Shown here: one piece after another, positions 48,009 through 62,772 of the stretch | How positions within the stretch are numbered: position 1 is the first letter of the stretch | How the letters are laid out: each line of letters starts with the position of its first letter | From: Limnoperna fortunei | Taxonomy: Eukaryota; Mollusca; Bivalvia; Mytilida; Modiolidae | Direction: 5' to 3' | Assembly: GCA_944474755.1 (NCBI GenBank) | Contig: OX104112.1 | Location: 19,060,273 to 19,124,272, forward strand | Length of the DNA: 64,000 nucleotides | Notes under the pieces: model-generated | Seen by the model: the letters and a program-made list of their open reading frames with translations, nothing else | Database searches by the model: none | What the model was told of the DNA's origin: nothing | Translations under genes and position numbers: made by a program

Positions 48009-50617
48009 TTAAATATGAAATTAAATCTGTTTTAATGAACTAATATAATATTTTGTCATTGATGGGAAATAATTGCTCATGTTTGTTTGCGGATTCATAT
48101 TATATATTCATATGAAGCCGAAGTCAATGATGGGCTTTTAAAGATATGAGAAAAATTCCTTCAGTTTCAAGTGTTTAACGAATGAATGATACGTATCCAA
48201 TTTAAATTACGTCATGTGAAGTTGTAAGCTAGTCACACGATATTTCAAATGAGATGTGAAAACTACATCACATTTTGATTCCGAACAATTACACTGAAAT
48301 AAATTTAATTTTATATAATTTCGAAAAAGTCACAAAAACTATGGTTTTAATTTAATAAGTGCAGAACGAAACTGATAACAAGACTTCACGCTCAGTGACC
48401 CGTCGAATAGCAATTTGACGCTTAGGTGTAAAATAAATGTTGATTCGTCTGCGCCTGGGTGCTACAAGAAGAATACTCGATAGTATCAGTATTGGGTTAA
48501 ACGATTGACGTGGCATACGTGTTAGCAATAGCAGTAGTTTCGGTTGAGACAGTAAGGCCCGAAACTTGTACCTGGACGTTGAATGGATTTAGTACGCGCA
48601 CATGCACCAAACCCTTTCAGCTCCTTTTCTTTAAATATGCGTCGGGATGAACAAAAATGTACATTCAGAATTTCGAAATCAATGCCATTATCGTGACGTA
48701 TTATTACAACAAATGTTATAAATACACTAGTGAGTTATTAAACCGGTAAAGGTTATAATAATATATAGTCAAGGCCGTTTCGGCATTCTTTCAAATGGAC
48801 CCTGTAAGTAACATACCTTTTATAAAGAAATTAAAATTAAAATAACTGACATCTGTTATTTTTAATATTAAATAAGTTAATTACTAGTTGCGATTTGTAT
48901 TCAAACATATTTTTAAAAGGTAACATTTCCTACCTGCTGTTAGTATCCCAATTACTGAAATCGAAATCGAAATTGTTCATTTTAGATATCTGCGAGAACT
49001 GGCAAATTACCTGATACCACATATTTATTAGAAGAATGTTATCTTTAACTAAGAGAACCTTGTCAATATATGGTTGATTGATTGATTGATTGATTGATTG
49101 ACTAATTATTATCAGCTTCAATAATGTCAAATTATTGATATATAAAACTGATAAATAATACAATCCGGACAAATATGTCTCTTTAAATGTATTAAGCATA
49201 GATATGAGTTGGTCTGATTGTCTGAAAATAAATAGTCGAAACTTGACATCTACACCATATCGTGTGTAATTACGTTAAAATAGTTTTCCCGTTTCGACGT
49301 TCTTTTAATTAGACCTGTAAGCGATATATCTTGATTAATGTATCACGATTTAAACAAACATCATTGTAATTTCTGAACAAGGTTAGTGTTCTTTACAAAT
49401 TGCATTCAATAATATAACTTGTGTTAAGTACTATCTGAAGGTAAACTTTCTTACCTGACTCTTTCCCGAGTGCTGAAATTATTTTTTTTTATTTTAGAAT
49501 ATCTTGACTAACTGTCTTATTACTTCATAAAATGTACTTATTTAAAGAAATGTTATCTTTTTGTAGGAATACCTTATTAATAATCGAATGATTGATGCGT
49601 AATTGATTATGATCAGCTTCAATTATGTAATATATCATCTATGTACCAATGATAATCAAGGTAATAACAAAATACCAAACAAAAAGGAAACCGTTAAAAG
49701 ACAATCCACAAAGTCTAAGAAACCAACACACTCGACAAACAACACCAAAAAATGAAGAAACTACAGCAATTTTCCCGACTTGGTATAACTATTTCAAACG
49801 AAATATTGGTGAAACTAGGTTTTATGGCATGCTAAACTACAGTTTATTGTATTTTAGTTCGTGTTTCAAACAGGTTGAGTATCGTAAATATCTAGTCAAT
49901 AACAGATGTATCCGATGATAATCGCTGTCTAATCAGCGCAATAGTTTCTGAGAAGGTTTTGTGAAACCTGTTGCATAAGCTGCACGTTCATTAAATTGTT
50001 AAATGAAATCATTCTATATTTCATGTTAGATTTTACCCAGTTAACAAGTCACTTAGATTATTAATTTAATCTAGGTCATTAAATACTACGTGCACGTCAA
50101 GCCCTTGAACTTTAAACTTGAAAATGTAACTTTTGAAGTACTAGATAATTTTAGTTAATGTCCGGGAAATGTTGTATAATTCATACATACACAATAGCGT
50201 TTAAATATGTCTCTAGTTTCGCAAAAATCAGTCTAAATTTAAAAGAGATATAACAATTTACTAACTAAACGGGTATGGAAGCTATTGTAATTATGCTAAA
50301 TGAATATACGACTTGCAATACAACCACCGTTTAAGAATTCAACCTAATGGAAGTCCAACGAAAAATAGACAAGTATAAATATAAATGTGCTACAATGAAT
50401 AAATAATCTTTTTTTATCCATGGTAAATAATTATACACATTTTCCGATGATTTGTATGATTTATTCAAATGAAGCCGAAGTTATCGACATGACATAAAAT
50501 ACAGTAGATATAGTCCATCATTTTCACATAAGTCTTTTTCCAATGAATGATGAAATAGAGAAACTTCGACAATATACCAAATATTAAACTTGTATTCGAG
50601 TCACACATCGAAAATTC

Positions 50618-50658
<41 letters not shown>

Positions 50659-53600
50659 GCTTGTTGTACGTCCGGCGAGTAGAATGTCAGCTATATTCAG
50701 GAAGGGAATAAGAAAGTACCAAGTACGATACAGCATAAACAGAAAATAACATACAAGGTCATTAGTTGGTCAGTATGTGTCTATAGTCTTGACTAAAACA
50801 CCGTCAATTGTATCGTTGCATACTCTTCTAGACTTGAATATTATTTTTTGTTTATCCTGTATCGTCATGTTTGTCGATCCGATACTTAATAAATTTACCG
50901 GTTGGTACTTTCTTTAGACCCTTTATGCAATATTTTAAACTACCTGTATTGTGTATTTACAGGATCCCAAAGAACTTATATTATTCGATCTCCAAATGAA
51001 ACAAAGTATAGTCTTGACAAAAACACCGTCAATTGTATCGTTGCATACTCTAGAAGTCTAGAAGATGATGCAACGATACAAATGACGGTGTTTTTAGACA
51101 CAAGACTGACCAACAAATGGCCGTAGTCATTGAGTGTCAATATAAATAAATAACGTAAACAAATAATAAATATTGATCTTAAATTTTCTCACTCCAACTG
51201 AACTTAAAACCTCTATACATAATGAATTTGTCACCTTGGTAATTTTGATAACATCTTGTTGCGGGTGGCGGACTGGGAAGCAACTATTTAGGGTTAAGTT
51301 GGATTGAGAAAGTTTAAGATCAATATGTTATGACTTGTTTACGTCATTTATTTATATATATATGGTAAAAGGAAGCTACCGACCAGTACACTTCTTTAGT
51401 ATTGGATCGACAGATCACAACACATTGTATGGTTGAAAAAATGACATCATCGATAAACACAAGGTATGTGTCACGTTGTTTATCCCTGTCTTTCAGCACC
51501 TAAAGTCAGTTTGTTTTCCTATGTGTCTAAATTTAAATTCCCTAATATATTGCTAGTAAAGGTAAATGGTTATTATTTAAGAAATGTTGTATTCTATGGG
51601 AAATAATCTTGCTACACAAAGAATTAAAGGATCAAAGTTAGTTTACAATGGAGAAATTCATAACAAATAGCTATAGATTTGTGTTCAATATCTCGGTTTT
51701 CTGATATCTTAAACTATTGACTATACTAGTATTTTAAAACATTTTATCATTTTAACAATTAAAACATCAGTGCATTTCTATCGGAACGAAATAAAGTATA
51801 CTGGGGTAAAACAATACGGCTTGCATTTTGAATAAAATTAATACTTTACTTACCTTTCATGTTGGACGTCTGGGATTGTGCTGAAATGGAATAAACTGAA
51901 TTAAAACTGGCTGCTAATAAAGAAATGTTATAAACAATATATGTAAATTAGGGTACTGCATATATCACAATGTGTAAAATTAAAAAAAGAGAAGGTTTGG
52001 AATTATTACATATTGCCATTATGTAAATTGCGACAATACTTTTATAACTAAGAGATGCATTTCTCGTATTATCAGGAAACTAAATATAATTTAATCAACG
52101 CACAGATAATCTATTGAGAAATATTTAGGGGTCTTATCGGTAAATATTGATATTCCATTGTGTTGAATATATATATTGTAGTTATCATATTTCACTGAAG
52201 TTACTTTATAATATCAAATACATATTTTACAGCGTTCTTATTAACTTCTCTTTAAACGAATTAAAACCCAGGTTTAAATATAAAACAAACCTGAGAGCTA
52301 AAAGATGAACTTAAAAACTTTTAATATTAAATCAATGCATAGACCTTAGTGTTGCAATTAAAACCAATTTTAAGATTCTAGTAGGGCAATTACAAACAAC
52401 AGTTTACATATAAAATTAATCCATAGTCGTTAGCAATGCATCCCGAGGACTAGGTAGTACCATTGAAATCCATTTTGATGTATAAAATCAATCCTGAGAC
52501 CTAAGCAATGTAATTTAAAACCATATTTCACATACAAAAATAATCCTTGGACATAAGTGATGCAAGTAAATACCAAATTTCAAATATAAAATGATTCATG
52601 AGACCTAAGCCATGCAATTAAATAATATTTGACATATTAAATCAACACAGTGATAATGATGCAATAAAAAGCGTATTTCACAAACAAAATCAATCCGAGA
52701 ACCGTTGAGCAATTTTAAAAACTCACATACAAACCAATATTATTGCAGCGAACACTGGAAATTATATTGCGAACACGTAGAAATATTTCGCAGAATGTTT
52801 GCTGAATGCAGTGAATATATACAGATTACTTTGTATTTGTTCGACACTATGCAAAAAAAAGCTGCGAATACATAGTAACGTGTTCACGGAAAGAACTTAG
52901 CTACAGTAAATTCAGAAATGTTTGCGATCATCCTCTCAATTCTACTTTCGTCTATCAATTGACAAAATTGCACAACCTAGCGTGCATACATAACCATCTG
53001 CAAAGCCCTATCATATCCATTTAATTTGAATACGATAATTAATTGTACACAAAGTAATTAATTTTTCTTTGACAACAAATAACCGTTTTAGTACCCACGC
53101 TGAACCTCAATATACACACAAATCATCTCAGTATTAAAGACACGTGACAAGTGTTTCTGATCTGAGAGGTAAATCACTTTAGAAAATGAGATGTGTATTA
53201 CGTTTGATGTAGAGCGTTTATTTACATACGTCAAACATTTAACAAAAAACTGGCAATTGATAATTGAGTAATAATTCGTTGTCATTACATTTTCGCTACC
53301 TCAGCCGATCGCAAAAATATAAATCACATATGATTGACTGGAAATTCTTTCATTGGAAAATCCCGGTATTAAATCTCTGTCGATTTAATAAAGATAAACA
53401 AAGAAGCAGATTAAAAGACAATGTAAATAGCTCATTGCAGCGAAAGTTTGTGAAAATTACAACATACTTTAAATTATACAGCAAGAAAAATATAAATTAA
53501 GCTATTGTGTTGATATTTTTTTGTTTTCTTTGATTATATCTTATTAATTTATATTTGCTTATTTGTCTCTATTTATTTGCATTTGTTTTGTGTACTTATA

Positions 53601-54384
53601 TTTGCAATTTTCATCTTTATTCATATTTAAAAATATGTTTTACTTTTAGATGCAAAATCAACGACAAAAAAGTTGTGGAGGAAAAAACAAGGCAGTCTGC
53701 AAAGCAGATAGATGCTGCAATGTTTTTTTTGCAAAAATTGTGCGTGATGTAGGTCAAACTAATAATACTGGTACATGTAACATATCTAACGTAAGAAAAG
53801 ACGGCAGGTGGTGGATACATTGCAAATAAGCCTATTGATGTGGTAGGTGGAAGTATAACGGACAGTTTACTGGTACAAGCTAGTGAGAGAGAACCACGAT
53901 CTATAGTTTTGGAAAAAGAAGCGAACAAACTCGCAGCAGAATTAGCCATTCGCAGATTATTCGCTTGAATTGTTCGCTGCAAAGTATTTTGCAAACTAAA
54001 TACGAACATCATGTGAATATGATGCTGATATTTTTGTATAGTTAAAAAATTTGTATTCGCAACATGTAAACTGAGTTTTCCCAAAAAATGTTCGCCACAG
54101 TGGCGATTTTCTGCAACGGATATATCATATTATAAAAACTTGCAAAATTCTTTAGTGATGCAACTAAAAGACTCATTTTACATAAATAAAACCCTGAGAA
54201 CTCAGTGATGCAATTAAAACAATATTTTACATACTAAAATGATTGAGACCTTAGAATTCCAATTAAAATCTTTTTAACATATAAATGAATCCGCAAACCT
54301 GAGCAAATCATTTAACAAGTATAGACACAAAAATGTATGTGAATTCAGCATCAGTCGTGAATAAAATTACTTCATGACCTGCAT
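48009..54384 (+). repeat. 6.38-kb amplicon D3
   Basis: It has the same chimeric start and order as D2: Tc1 relic 48341-48605, anchor 49649, first block 50030, the longest GATT tract of the array (about 50618-50655), block B 50713-54384. A short TAATTGA duplication disrupts the upstream start of the block B frame near 53261-53268. Confidence 0.88.
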
Positions 54385-55449
54385 TTAAATATGAAATTAA
54401 ATCTGTTTTAATGAACTAATATAATATTTTGTCATTGATGGGAAATAATTGCTCATGTTTGTTTGCGGATTCATATTATATATTCATATGAAGCCGAAGT
54501 CAATGATGGGCTTTTAAAGATATGAGAAAAATTCCTTCAGTTTCAAGTGTTTAACGAATGAATGATACGTATCCAATTTAAATTACGTCATGTGAAGTTG
54601 TAAGCTAGTCACACGATATTTCAAATGAGATGTGAAAACTACATCACATTTTGATTCCGAGCAATTACACTGAAATAAATTTAATTTTATATCATTTCGA
54701 AAAAGTCACAAAAACTATGGTTTTAATTTAATAAGTGCAGAACGAAACTGATAACAAGACTTCACGCTCAGTGACCCGTCGAATAGCAATTTGACGCTTA
54801 GGTGTAAAATAAATGTTGATTCGTCTGCGCCTGGGTGCTACAAGAAGAATACTCGATAGTATCAGTATTGGGTTAAACGATTGACGTGGCATACGTGTTA
54901 GCAATAGCAGTAGTTTCGGTTGAGACAGTAAGGCCCGAAACTTGTACCTGGACGTTGAATGGATTTAGTACGCGCACATGCACCAAACCCTTTCAGCTCC
55001 TTTTCTTTAAATATGCGTCGGGATGAACAAAAATGTACATTCAGAATTTCGAAATCAATGCCATTATCGTGACGTATTATTAGAACAAATGTTATAAATA
55101 CACTAGTGAGTTATTAAACCGGTAAGGGTTATAATAATATATAGTCAAGGCCGTTTCGGCATTCTTTCAAATGGACCCTGTAAGTAACATACCTTTTATA
55201 AAGAAATTAAAATTAAAACAACTGACATCTGTTATTTTTAATATTAAATAAGTTAATTACTAGTTGCGATTTGTATTCAAACATATTTTTAAAAGGTAAC
55301 ATTTCCTACCTGCTGTTAGTATCCCAATTACTGAAATCGAAATCGAAATTGTTCATTTTAGATATCTGCGAGAACTGGCAAATTACCTGATACCACATAT
55401 TTATTAGAAGAATGTTATCTTTAACTAAGAGAACCTTGTCAATATATGG

Positions 55450-55481
<32 letters not shown>

Positions 55482-58400
55482 CTAATTATTATCAGCTTCA
55501 ATAATGTCAAATTATTGATATATAAAACTGATAAATAATACAATCCGGACAAATATGTCTCTTTAAATGTATTAAGCATAGATATGAGTTGGTCTGATTG
55601 TCTGAAAATAAATAGTCGAAACTTGACATCTACACCATATCGTGTGTAATTACGTTAAAATAGTTTTCCCGTTTCGACGTTCTTTTAATTAGACCTGTAA
55701 GCGATATATCTTGATTAATGTATCACGATTTAAACAAACATCATTGTAATTTCTGAACAAGGTTAGTGTTCTTTACAAATTGCATTCAATAATATAACTT
55801 GTGTTAAGTACTATCTGAAGGTAAACTTTCTTACCTGACTCTTTCCCGAGTGCTGAAATTATTTTTTTATATTTTAGAATATCTTGACTAACTGTCTTAT
55901 TACTTCATAAAATGTTATCTTTTTGTAGGAATACCTTATTAATAATCGAATGATTGATGCGTAATTGATTATGATCAGCTTCAATTATGTAATATATCAT
56001 CTATGTACCAATGATAATCAAGGTAATAACAAAATACCAAACAAAAAGGAAACCGTTAAAAGACAATCCACAAAGTCTAAGAAACCAACACACTCGACAA
56101 ACAACACCAAAAAATGAAGAAACTACAGCAATTTTCCCGACTTGGTATAACTATTTCAAACGAAATATTGGTGAAACTAGGTTTTATGGCATGCTAAACT
56201 ACAGTTTATTGTATTTTAGTTCGTGTTTCAAACAGGTTGAGTATCGTAAATATCTAGTCAATAACAGATGTATCCGATGATAATCGCTGTCTAATCAGCG
56301 CAATAGTTTCTGAGAAGGTTTTGTGAAACCTGTTGCATAAGCTGCACGTTCATTAAATTGTTAAATGAAATCATTCTATATTTCATGTTAGATTTTACCC
56401 AGTTAACAAGTCACTTAGATTATTAATTTAATCTAGGTCATTAAATACTACGTGCAAGTCAAGCCCTTGAACTTTAAACTTGAAAATGTAACTTTTGAAG
56501 TACTAGATAATTTTAGTTAATGTCGGGGAAATGTTGTATAATTCATACATACACAATAGCGTTTAAATATGTCTCTAGTTTCGCAAAAATCAGTCTAAAT
56601 TTAAAAGAGATATAACAATTTACTAACTAAACGGGTATGGAAGCTATTGTAATTATGCTAAATGAATATACGACTTGCAATACAACCACCGCGAATTCAA
56701 CCTAATGGAAGTCCAACGAAAAATAGACAAGTATAAATATAAATGTGCTACAATGAATAAATAATCTTTTTTTATCCATGGTAAATAATTATACACATTT
56801 TCCGATGATTTGTATGATTTATTCAAATGAAGCCGAAGTTATCGACATGACATAAAATACAGTAGATATAGTCCATCATTTTCACATAAGTCTTTTTCCA
56901 ATGAATGATGAAATAGAGAAACTTCGACAATATACCAAATATTAAACTTGTATTCGAGTCACACATCGAAAATTCTGATTGATTGATTGATTGGATGCTT
57001 GTTGTACGTCCGGCGAGTAGAATGTCAGCTATATTCAGGAAGGGAATAAGAAAGTACCAAGTACGATACAGCATAAACAGAAAATAACATACAAGGTCAT
57101 TAGTTGGTCAGTATGTGTCTATAGTCTTGACTAAAACACCGTCAATTGTATCGTTGCATACTCTTCTAGACTTGAATATTATTTTTTGTTTATCCTGTAT
57201 CGTCATGTTTGTCGATCCGATACTTAATAAATTTACCGGTTGGTACTTTCTTTAGACCCTTTATGCAATATTTTAAACTATCTGTATTGTGTATTTACAG
57301 GATCCCAAAGAACTTATATTATTCGATCTCCAAATGAAACAAAGTATAGTCTTGACAAAAACACCGTCAATTGTATCGTTGCATACTCTAGAAGTCTAGA
57401 AGATGATGCAACGATACAAATGACGGTGTTTTTAGACACAAGACTGACCAACAAATGGCCGTAGTCATTGAGTGTCAATATAAATAAATAACGTAAACAA
57501 GTAATAAATATTGATCTTAAATTTTCTCACTCCAACTGAACTTAAAACCTCTATACATAATGAATTTGTCACCTTGGTAATTTTGATAACATCTTGTTGC
57601 GGGTGGCGGACTGGGAAGCAACTATTTAGGGTTAAGTTGGATTGAGAAAGTTTAAGATCAATATGTTATGACTTGTTTACGTCATTTATTTATATATATA
57701 TGGTAAAAGGAAGCTACCGACCAGTACACTTCTTTAGTATTGGATCGACAGATCACAACACATTGTATGGTTGAAAAAATGACATCATCGATAAACACAA
57801 GGTATGTGTCACGTTGTTTATCCCTGTCTTTCAGCACCTAAAGTCAGTTTGTTTTCCTATGTGTCTAAATTTAAATTCCCTAATATATTGCTAGTAAAGG
57901 TAAATGGTTATTATTTAAGAAATGTTGTATTCTATGGGAAATAATCTTGCTACACAAAGAATTAAAGGATCAAAGTTAGTTTACAATGGAGAAATTCATA
58001 ACAAATAGCTATAGATTTGTGTTCAATATATGGGTTTTCTGATATCTTAAACTATTGACTATACTAGTATTTTAAAACATTTTATCATTTTAACAATTAA
58101 AACATCAGTGCATTTCTATCGGAACGAAATAAAGTATACTGGGGTAAAACAATACGGCTTGCATTTTGAATAAAATTAATACTTTACTTACCTTTCATGT
58201 TGGACGTCTGGGATTGTGCTGAAATGGAATAAACTGAATTAAAACTGGCTGCTAATAAAGAAATGTTATAAACAATATATGTAAATTAGGGTACTGCATA
58301 TATCACAATGTGTAAAATTAAAAAAAGAGAAGGTTTGGAATTATTACATATTGCCATTATGTAAATTGCGACAATACTTTTATAACTAAGAGATGCATTT

Positions 58401-60716
58401 CTCGTATTATCAGGAAACTAAATATAATTTAATCAACGCACAAAAATCTATTGAGAAATATTTAGGGGTCTTATCGGTAAATATTGATATTCCATTGTGT
58501 TGAATATATATATTGTAGTTATCATATTTCACTGAAGTTACTTTATAATATCAAATAAATATTTTACAGCGTTCTTATTAACTTCTCTTTAAACGAATTA
58601 AAACCCAGGTTTAAATATAAAACAAACCTGAGAGCTAAAAGATGAACTTAAAAACTTTTAATATTAAATCAATGCATAGACCTTAGTGTTGCAATTAAAA
58701 CCAATTTTAAGATTCTAGTAGGGCAATTACAAACAACAGTTTACATATAAAATTAATCCATAGTCGTTAGCAATGCATCCCGAGGACTAGGTAGTACCAT
58801 TGAAATCCATTTTGATGTATAAAATCAATCCTGAGACCTAAGCAATGTAATTTAAAACCATATTTCACATACAAAATAATCCTTGGACATAAGTGATGCA
58901 AGTAAATACCAAATTTCAAATATAAAATGATTCATGAGACCTAAGCCATGCAATTAAATAATATTTGACATATTAAATCAACACAGTGATAATGATGCAA
59001 TAAAAAGCGTATTTCACAAACAAAATCAATCCGAGAACCGTTGAGCAATTTTAAAAACTCACATACAAACCAATATTATTGCAGCGAACACTGGAAATTA
59101 TATTGCGAACACGTAGAAATATTTCGCAGAATGTTTGCTGAATGCAGTGAATATATACAGATTACTTTGTATTTGTTCGACACTATGCAAAAAAAAGCTG
59201 CGAATACATAGTAACGTGTTCACGGAAAGAACTTAGCTACAGTAAATTCAGAAATGTTTGCGATCATCCTCTCAATTCTACTTTCGTCTATCAATTGACA
59301 AAATTGCACAACCTAGCGTGCATACATAACCATCTGCAAAGCCCTATCATATCCATTTAATTTGAATACGATAATTAATTGTACACAAAGTAATTAATTT
59401 TTCTTTGACAACAAATAACCGTTTTAGTACCCACGCTGAACCTCAATATACACACAAATCATCTCAGTATTAAAGACACGTGACAAGTGTTTCTGATCTG
59501 AGAGGTAAATCACTTTAGAAAATGAGATGTGTATTACGTTTGATGTAGAGCGTTTATTTACATACGTCAAACATTTAACAAAAAACTGGCAATTGATGAG
59601 TAATAATTCGTTGTCATTGCATTTTCGCTACCTCAGCCGATCGCAAAAATATAAATCACATATGATTGACTGGAAAATCTTTCATTGGAAAATCCCGGTA
59701 TTAAATCTCTGTCGATGTAATAAAGATAAACAAAGAAGCAGATTAAAAGACAAGGTAAATAGCTCATTGCAGCGAAAGTTTGTGAAAATTACAACATACT
59801 TTAAATTATACAGCAAGAAAAATATAAATTAAGCTATTGTGTTGATATTTTTTTGTTTTCTTTGATTATATCTTATTAATTTATATTTGCTTATTTGTCT
59901 CTATTTATTTGCATTTGTTTTGTGTACTTATATTTGCAATTTTCATCTTTATTCATATTTAAAAATATGTTTTACTTTTAGATGCAAAATCAACGACAAA
60001 AAAGTTGTGGAGGAAAAAACAAGGCAGTCTGCAAAGCAGATAGATGCTGCAATGTTTTTTTTGCAAAAATTGTGCGTGATGTAGGTCAAACTAATAATAC
60101 TGGTACATGTAACATATCTAACGTAAGAAAAGACGGCAGGTGGTGGATACATTGCAAATAAGCCTATTGATGTGGTAGGTGGAAGTATAACGGACAGTTT
60201 ACTGGTACAAGCTAGTGAGAGAGAACCACGATCTATAGTTTTGGAAAAAGAAGCGAACAAACTCGCAGCAGAATTAGCCATTCGCAGATTATTCGCTTGA
60301 ATTGTTCGCTGCAAAGTATTTTGCAAACTAAATACGAACATCATGTGAATATGATGCTGATATTTTTGTATAGTTAAAAAATTTGTATTCGCAACATGTA
60401 AACTGAGTTTTCCCAAAAAATGTTCGCCACAGTGGCGATTTTCTGCAACGGATATATCATATTATAAAAACTTGCAAAATTCTTTAGTGATGCAACTAAA
60501 AGACTCATTTTACATAAATAAAACCCTGAGAACTCAGTGATGCAATTAAAACAATATTTTACATACTAAAATGATTGAGACCTTAGAATTCCAATTAAAA
60601 TCTTTTTAACATATAAATGAATCCGCAAACCTGAGCAAATCAATTAACAAGTATAGACACAAAAATGTATGTGAATTCAGCATCAGTCGTGAATAAAATT
60701 ACTTCATGACCTGCAT
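54385..60716 (+). repeat. 6.33-kb amplicon D4 (last copy)
   Basis: Same order: Tc1 relic 54716-54980, anchor 56011, first block 56393, short GATT tract (about 56977-56993), block B 57051-60716. An 18-bp deletion near 55914 removes the sequence between two AAATGT-like direct repeats, and TTTAAG is lost near 56692. At 60717 it runs into non-amplified DNA (GTCCAAAG), marking the right end of the amplification. Confidence 0.87.
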
Positions 60717-60756
60717 GTCCAAAGAATTATATTATCATCATATTAAAATACAATGA

Positions 60757-61015
60757 ATAGTTATTGAGAAAATGGCTTAATTCAATAACTTAAAAGTTAA
60801 TCCCTGGACCACAAAACTGAGGTCTAGGTCAAGTGACACCTACAATACTGTCATATATCTGTCATAATCAACCTATATTCTAAAAATTGTCATCCTACCA
60901 TGATTACTGAGAAACTGACTTAATCCAATAACTATGACGAAGTCTCTGAAACGTGAAATTAAGATTAAGGTCAGGTGACAGGTTTAATAATGACAAGTAC
61001 TCATCATAAGCTCTC
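60757..61015 (+). repeat. Degenerate tandem pair, about 145-bp period
   Basis: TTGAGAAAATGGCTTAATTC at about 60763 recurs as CTGAGAAACTGACTTAATCC at about 60908. In both it is followed by AATAACT and then GGTCAAGTGACA/GGTCAGGTGACA. The two copies lie in the non-amplified flank and have no coding potential. The stretch 61016-61139 between this pair and the minisatellite holds nothing recognised. Confidence 0.55.
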
Positions 61016-61139
61016 ACTGGACACATTTTATTTGGTTGACATATGGCTTAAGCTTACAAAGATATAAAGCAAAATATCAATGATGCCCCCGCCCATGTAT
61101 CGCCTCAAGCGACTATCGTTACAGGCGTGAAAAACACCA

Positions 61140-61841
61140 CGCTTCACATTTTTAATTAGTGAGACCTAAGCATTGCAATTAAATACCATTTTTTACATAT
61201 AAAATCAATCCTGATATTTTAGTGATGCAATTGAAAACCACATTTTACATGTTAAATCAATCCTTTGACCGTAGCAATACAATTAAAAACCATACTTTAC
61301 ATAAATAATGAATCCAGGAGCCTAAATGATGCAAATAAAATCCACATTTGACATATAAAGTCAATCTTGATGTCTAACCAATATAATTAAAAATTAAATT
61401 TTACATATAAAATCAATCATGAGACGTAAATGCAATATAAAACCATAATTATCATAGAACATGAATTCTGAGACCTTACCAATGCAACCTTAAAACTACA
61501 CGATCATATTAAATTATTCCGTAGACTATATGATGAAATTTTAAAACCACATTTCACATATTAAATCAATCGTGATACAATAGCAATGCATATAAAAACG
61601 ATATGTGGAATATATAAGTCATAAGCGATGCAGTTAAAAACCATATTTAACACACACACACACACACACACACCCACACACACACCCTCACACACAAGAA
61701 ACCGATAACGTTTACGATGCTACAAAAACATTCCAGATGTAACATCAATCTTGAAATATTTGCCATGGAATCAAAAACTTACATTTTGCATACAAAATCA
61801 AACTTGAGACCTAAGTGATGCATTTTGAAACCACATTTTAC
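61140..61841 (+). repeat. 52-bp minisatellite in right flank
   Basis: About a dozen diverged monomers of ~52 bp (for example 61140-61191 and 61192-61243) share GAGACCTAA, a GATGCAATTA-like box, TTTTACATA and AAATCAATCCT. A CA-rich microsatellite interrupts them at 61650-61697. The array breaks at the Tc1 insertion (61842) and resumes at 63109. Confidence 0.8.
61650..61697 (+). repeat. (CA)n microsatellite
   Basis: A CA dinucleotide run with interruptions (CCCACA, CCCTCA) lies inside the minisatellite. Confidence 0.85.
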
Positions 61842-62772
61842 AGGTTCGATGTTAGCCATTCTGTCATCAGTAGGCTAATGAGACGAATAAATTAAACTGG
61901 TATTGTTGGGGAAAGGCCAAGATCAATGCGACTGCAGAAGACAACAGAGAGAGAAGATCAACTACTTCGAAGACTTGCTTGACAACAACCTTTTACCACT
62001 ATAAACAGGTTGAGTAGTCGATGGAATGTCTATGTTAGAATCAGTAGACGGACAGTAAACAGAAGGCTTAACTGCAGAAGAGCACGGAGACCAATAAAGC
62101 GACCAGCACTTACACAAAGACATAAGGATGCCCGGCTGCAGTGGGCGCGTGACCATATCGGGTGGAATATTCGCTCTTGGAAAAGAATTCATTGGTCCGA
62201 CGAAAGTCGTTTTCTTCTGAAACCAGTTGATTATAGGATGCGGGTATGGCGTCAACGCAACACAGCTTTTGATCCTGCACATATTCTGGGAACTACAGCT
62301 TTTGGTGGTGGCGGAGTGGCAGTTTGGGGCTGCTTCTCATATGACTGTAAGTTAGACTTGTATACATTTGATGGCACAATAACTGCTTTAAAATACAGAT
62401 ATCAGATTCTGGACCCCCGTATTGTGCCCCTCTTGATGCGCATCTACTTGGAAACAGACCCGTGTTCATGGACGACAACGCGAGACTTCAAAGAGCACGC
62501 ATCGTCAAAGATTATCTTGCAAATGAGGCAATTGAGACATTACCATGGCCTGCCATGTCTCCGGATATGAATCCGATAGATCATGTTTGGGACTATCTCG
62601 GCCGGAAAGTGAATGAACGTGACCCTACATGTCAAAACATTCAAGAATTGCGTGATACTTTAATTCAGGAGTGGCGCAATTCCCTCAACGTAGACTTCAG
62701 AGATTTGTCCAGAACATGAGGAGACGAGTTCAAGAATTGCACCGGAAGCGTGGTGGATACACACGATACTGA
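61842..62772 (+). pseudogene. Tc1-like transposase, broken
   Basis: Homology starts at RFDVSHSVISRLMRR (helix-turn-helix) and runs through GERPRS, SRRTVNRRL, LTQRHKDARLQWARDH, HWSDES (first catalytic Asp), FMDDNA (second Asp) and SPDMNPIDHVWD to RRRVQELHRKRGGYTRY and a stop. Breaks: in-frame stops near 61890 and 61978, a frameshift near 62425-62435, and another just before the TGA at 62717-62719. The 5' part of the HTH is missing. The third acidic residue, Glu in Tc1 DD34E enzymes, is Asp (GAT) here. An intact protein would cut and paste the element at TA sites; this copy cannot. Confidence 0.88.
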
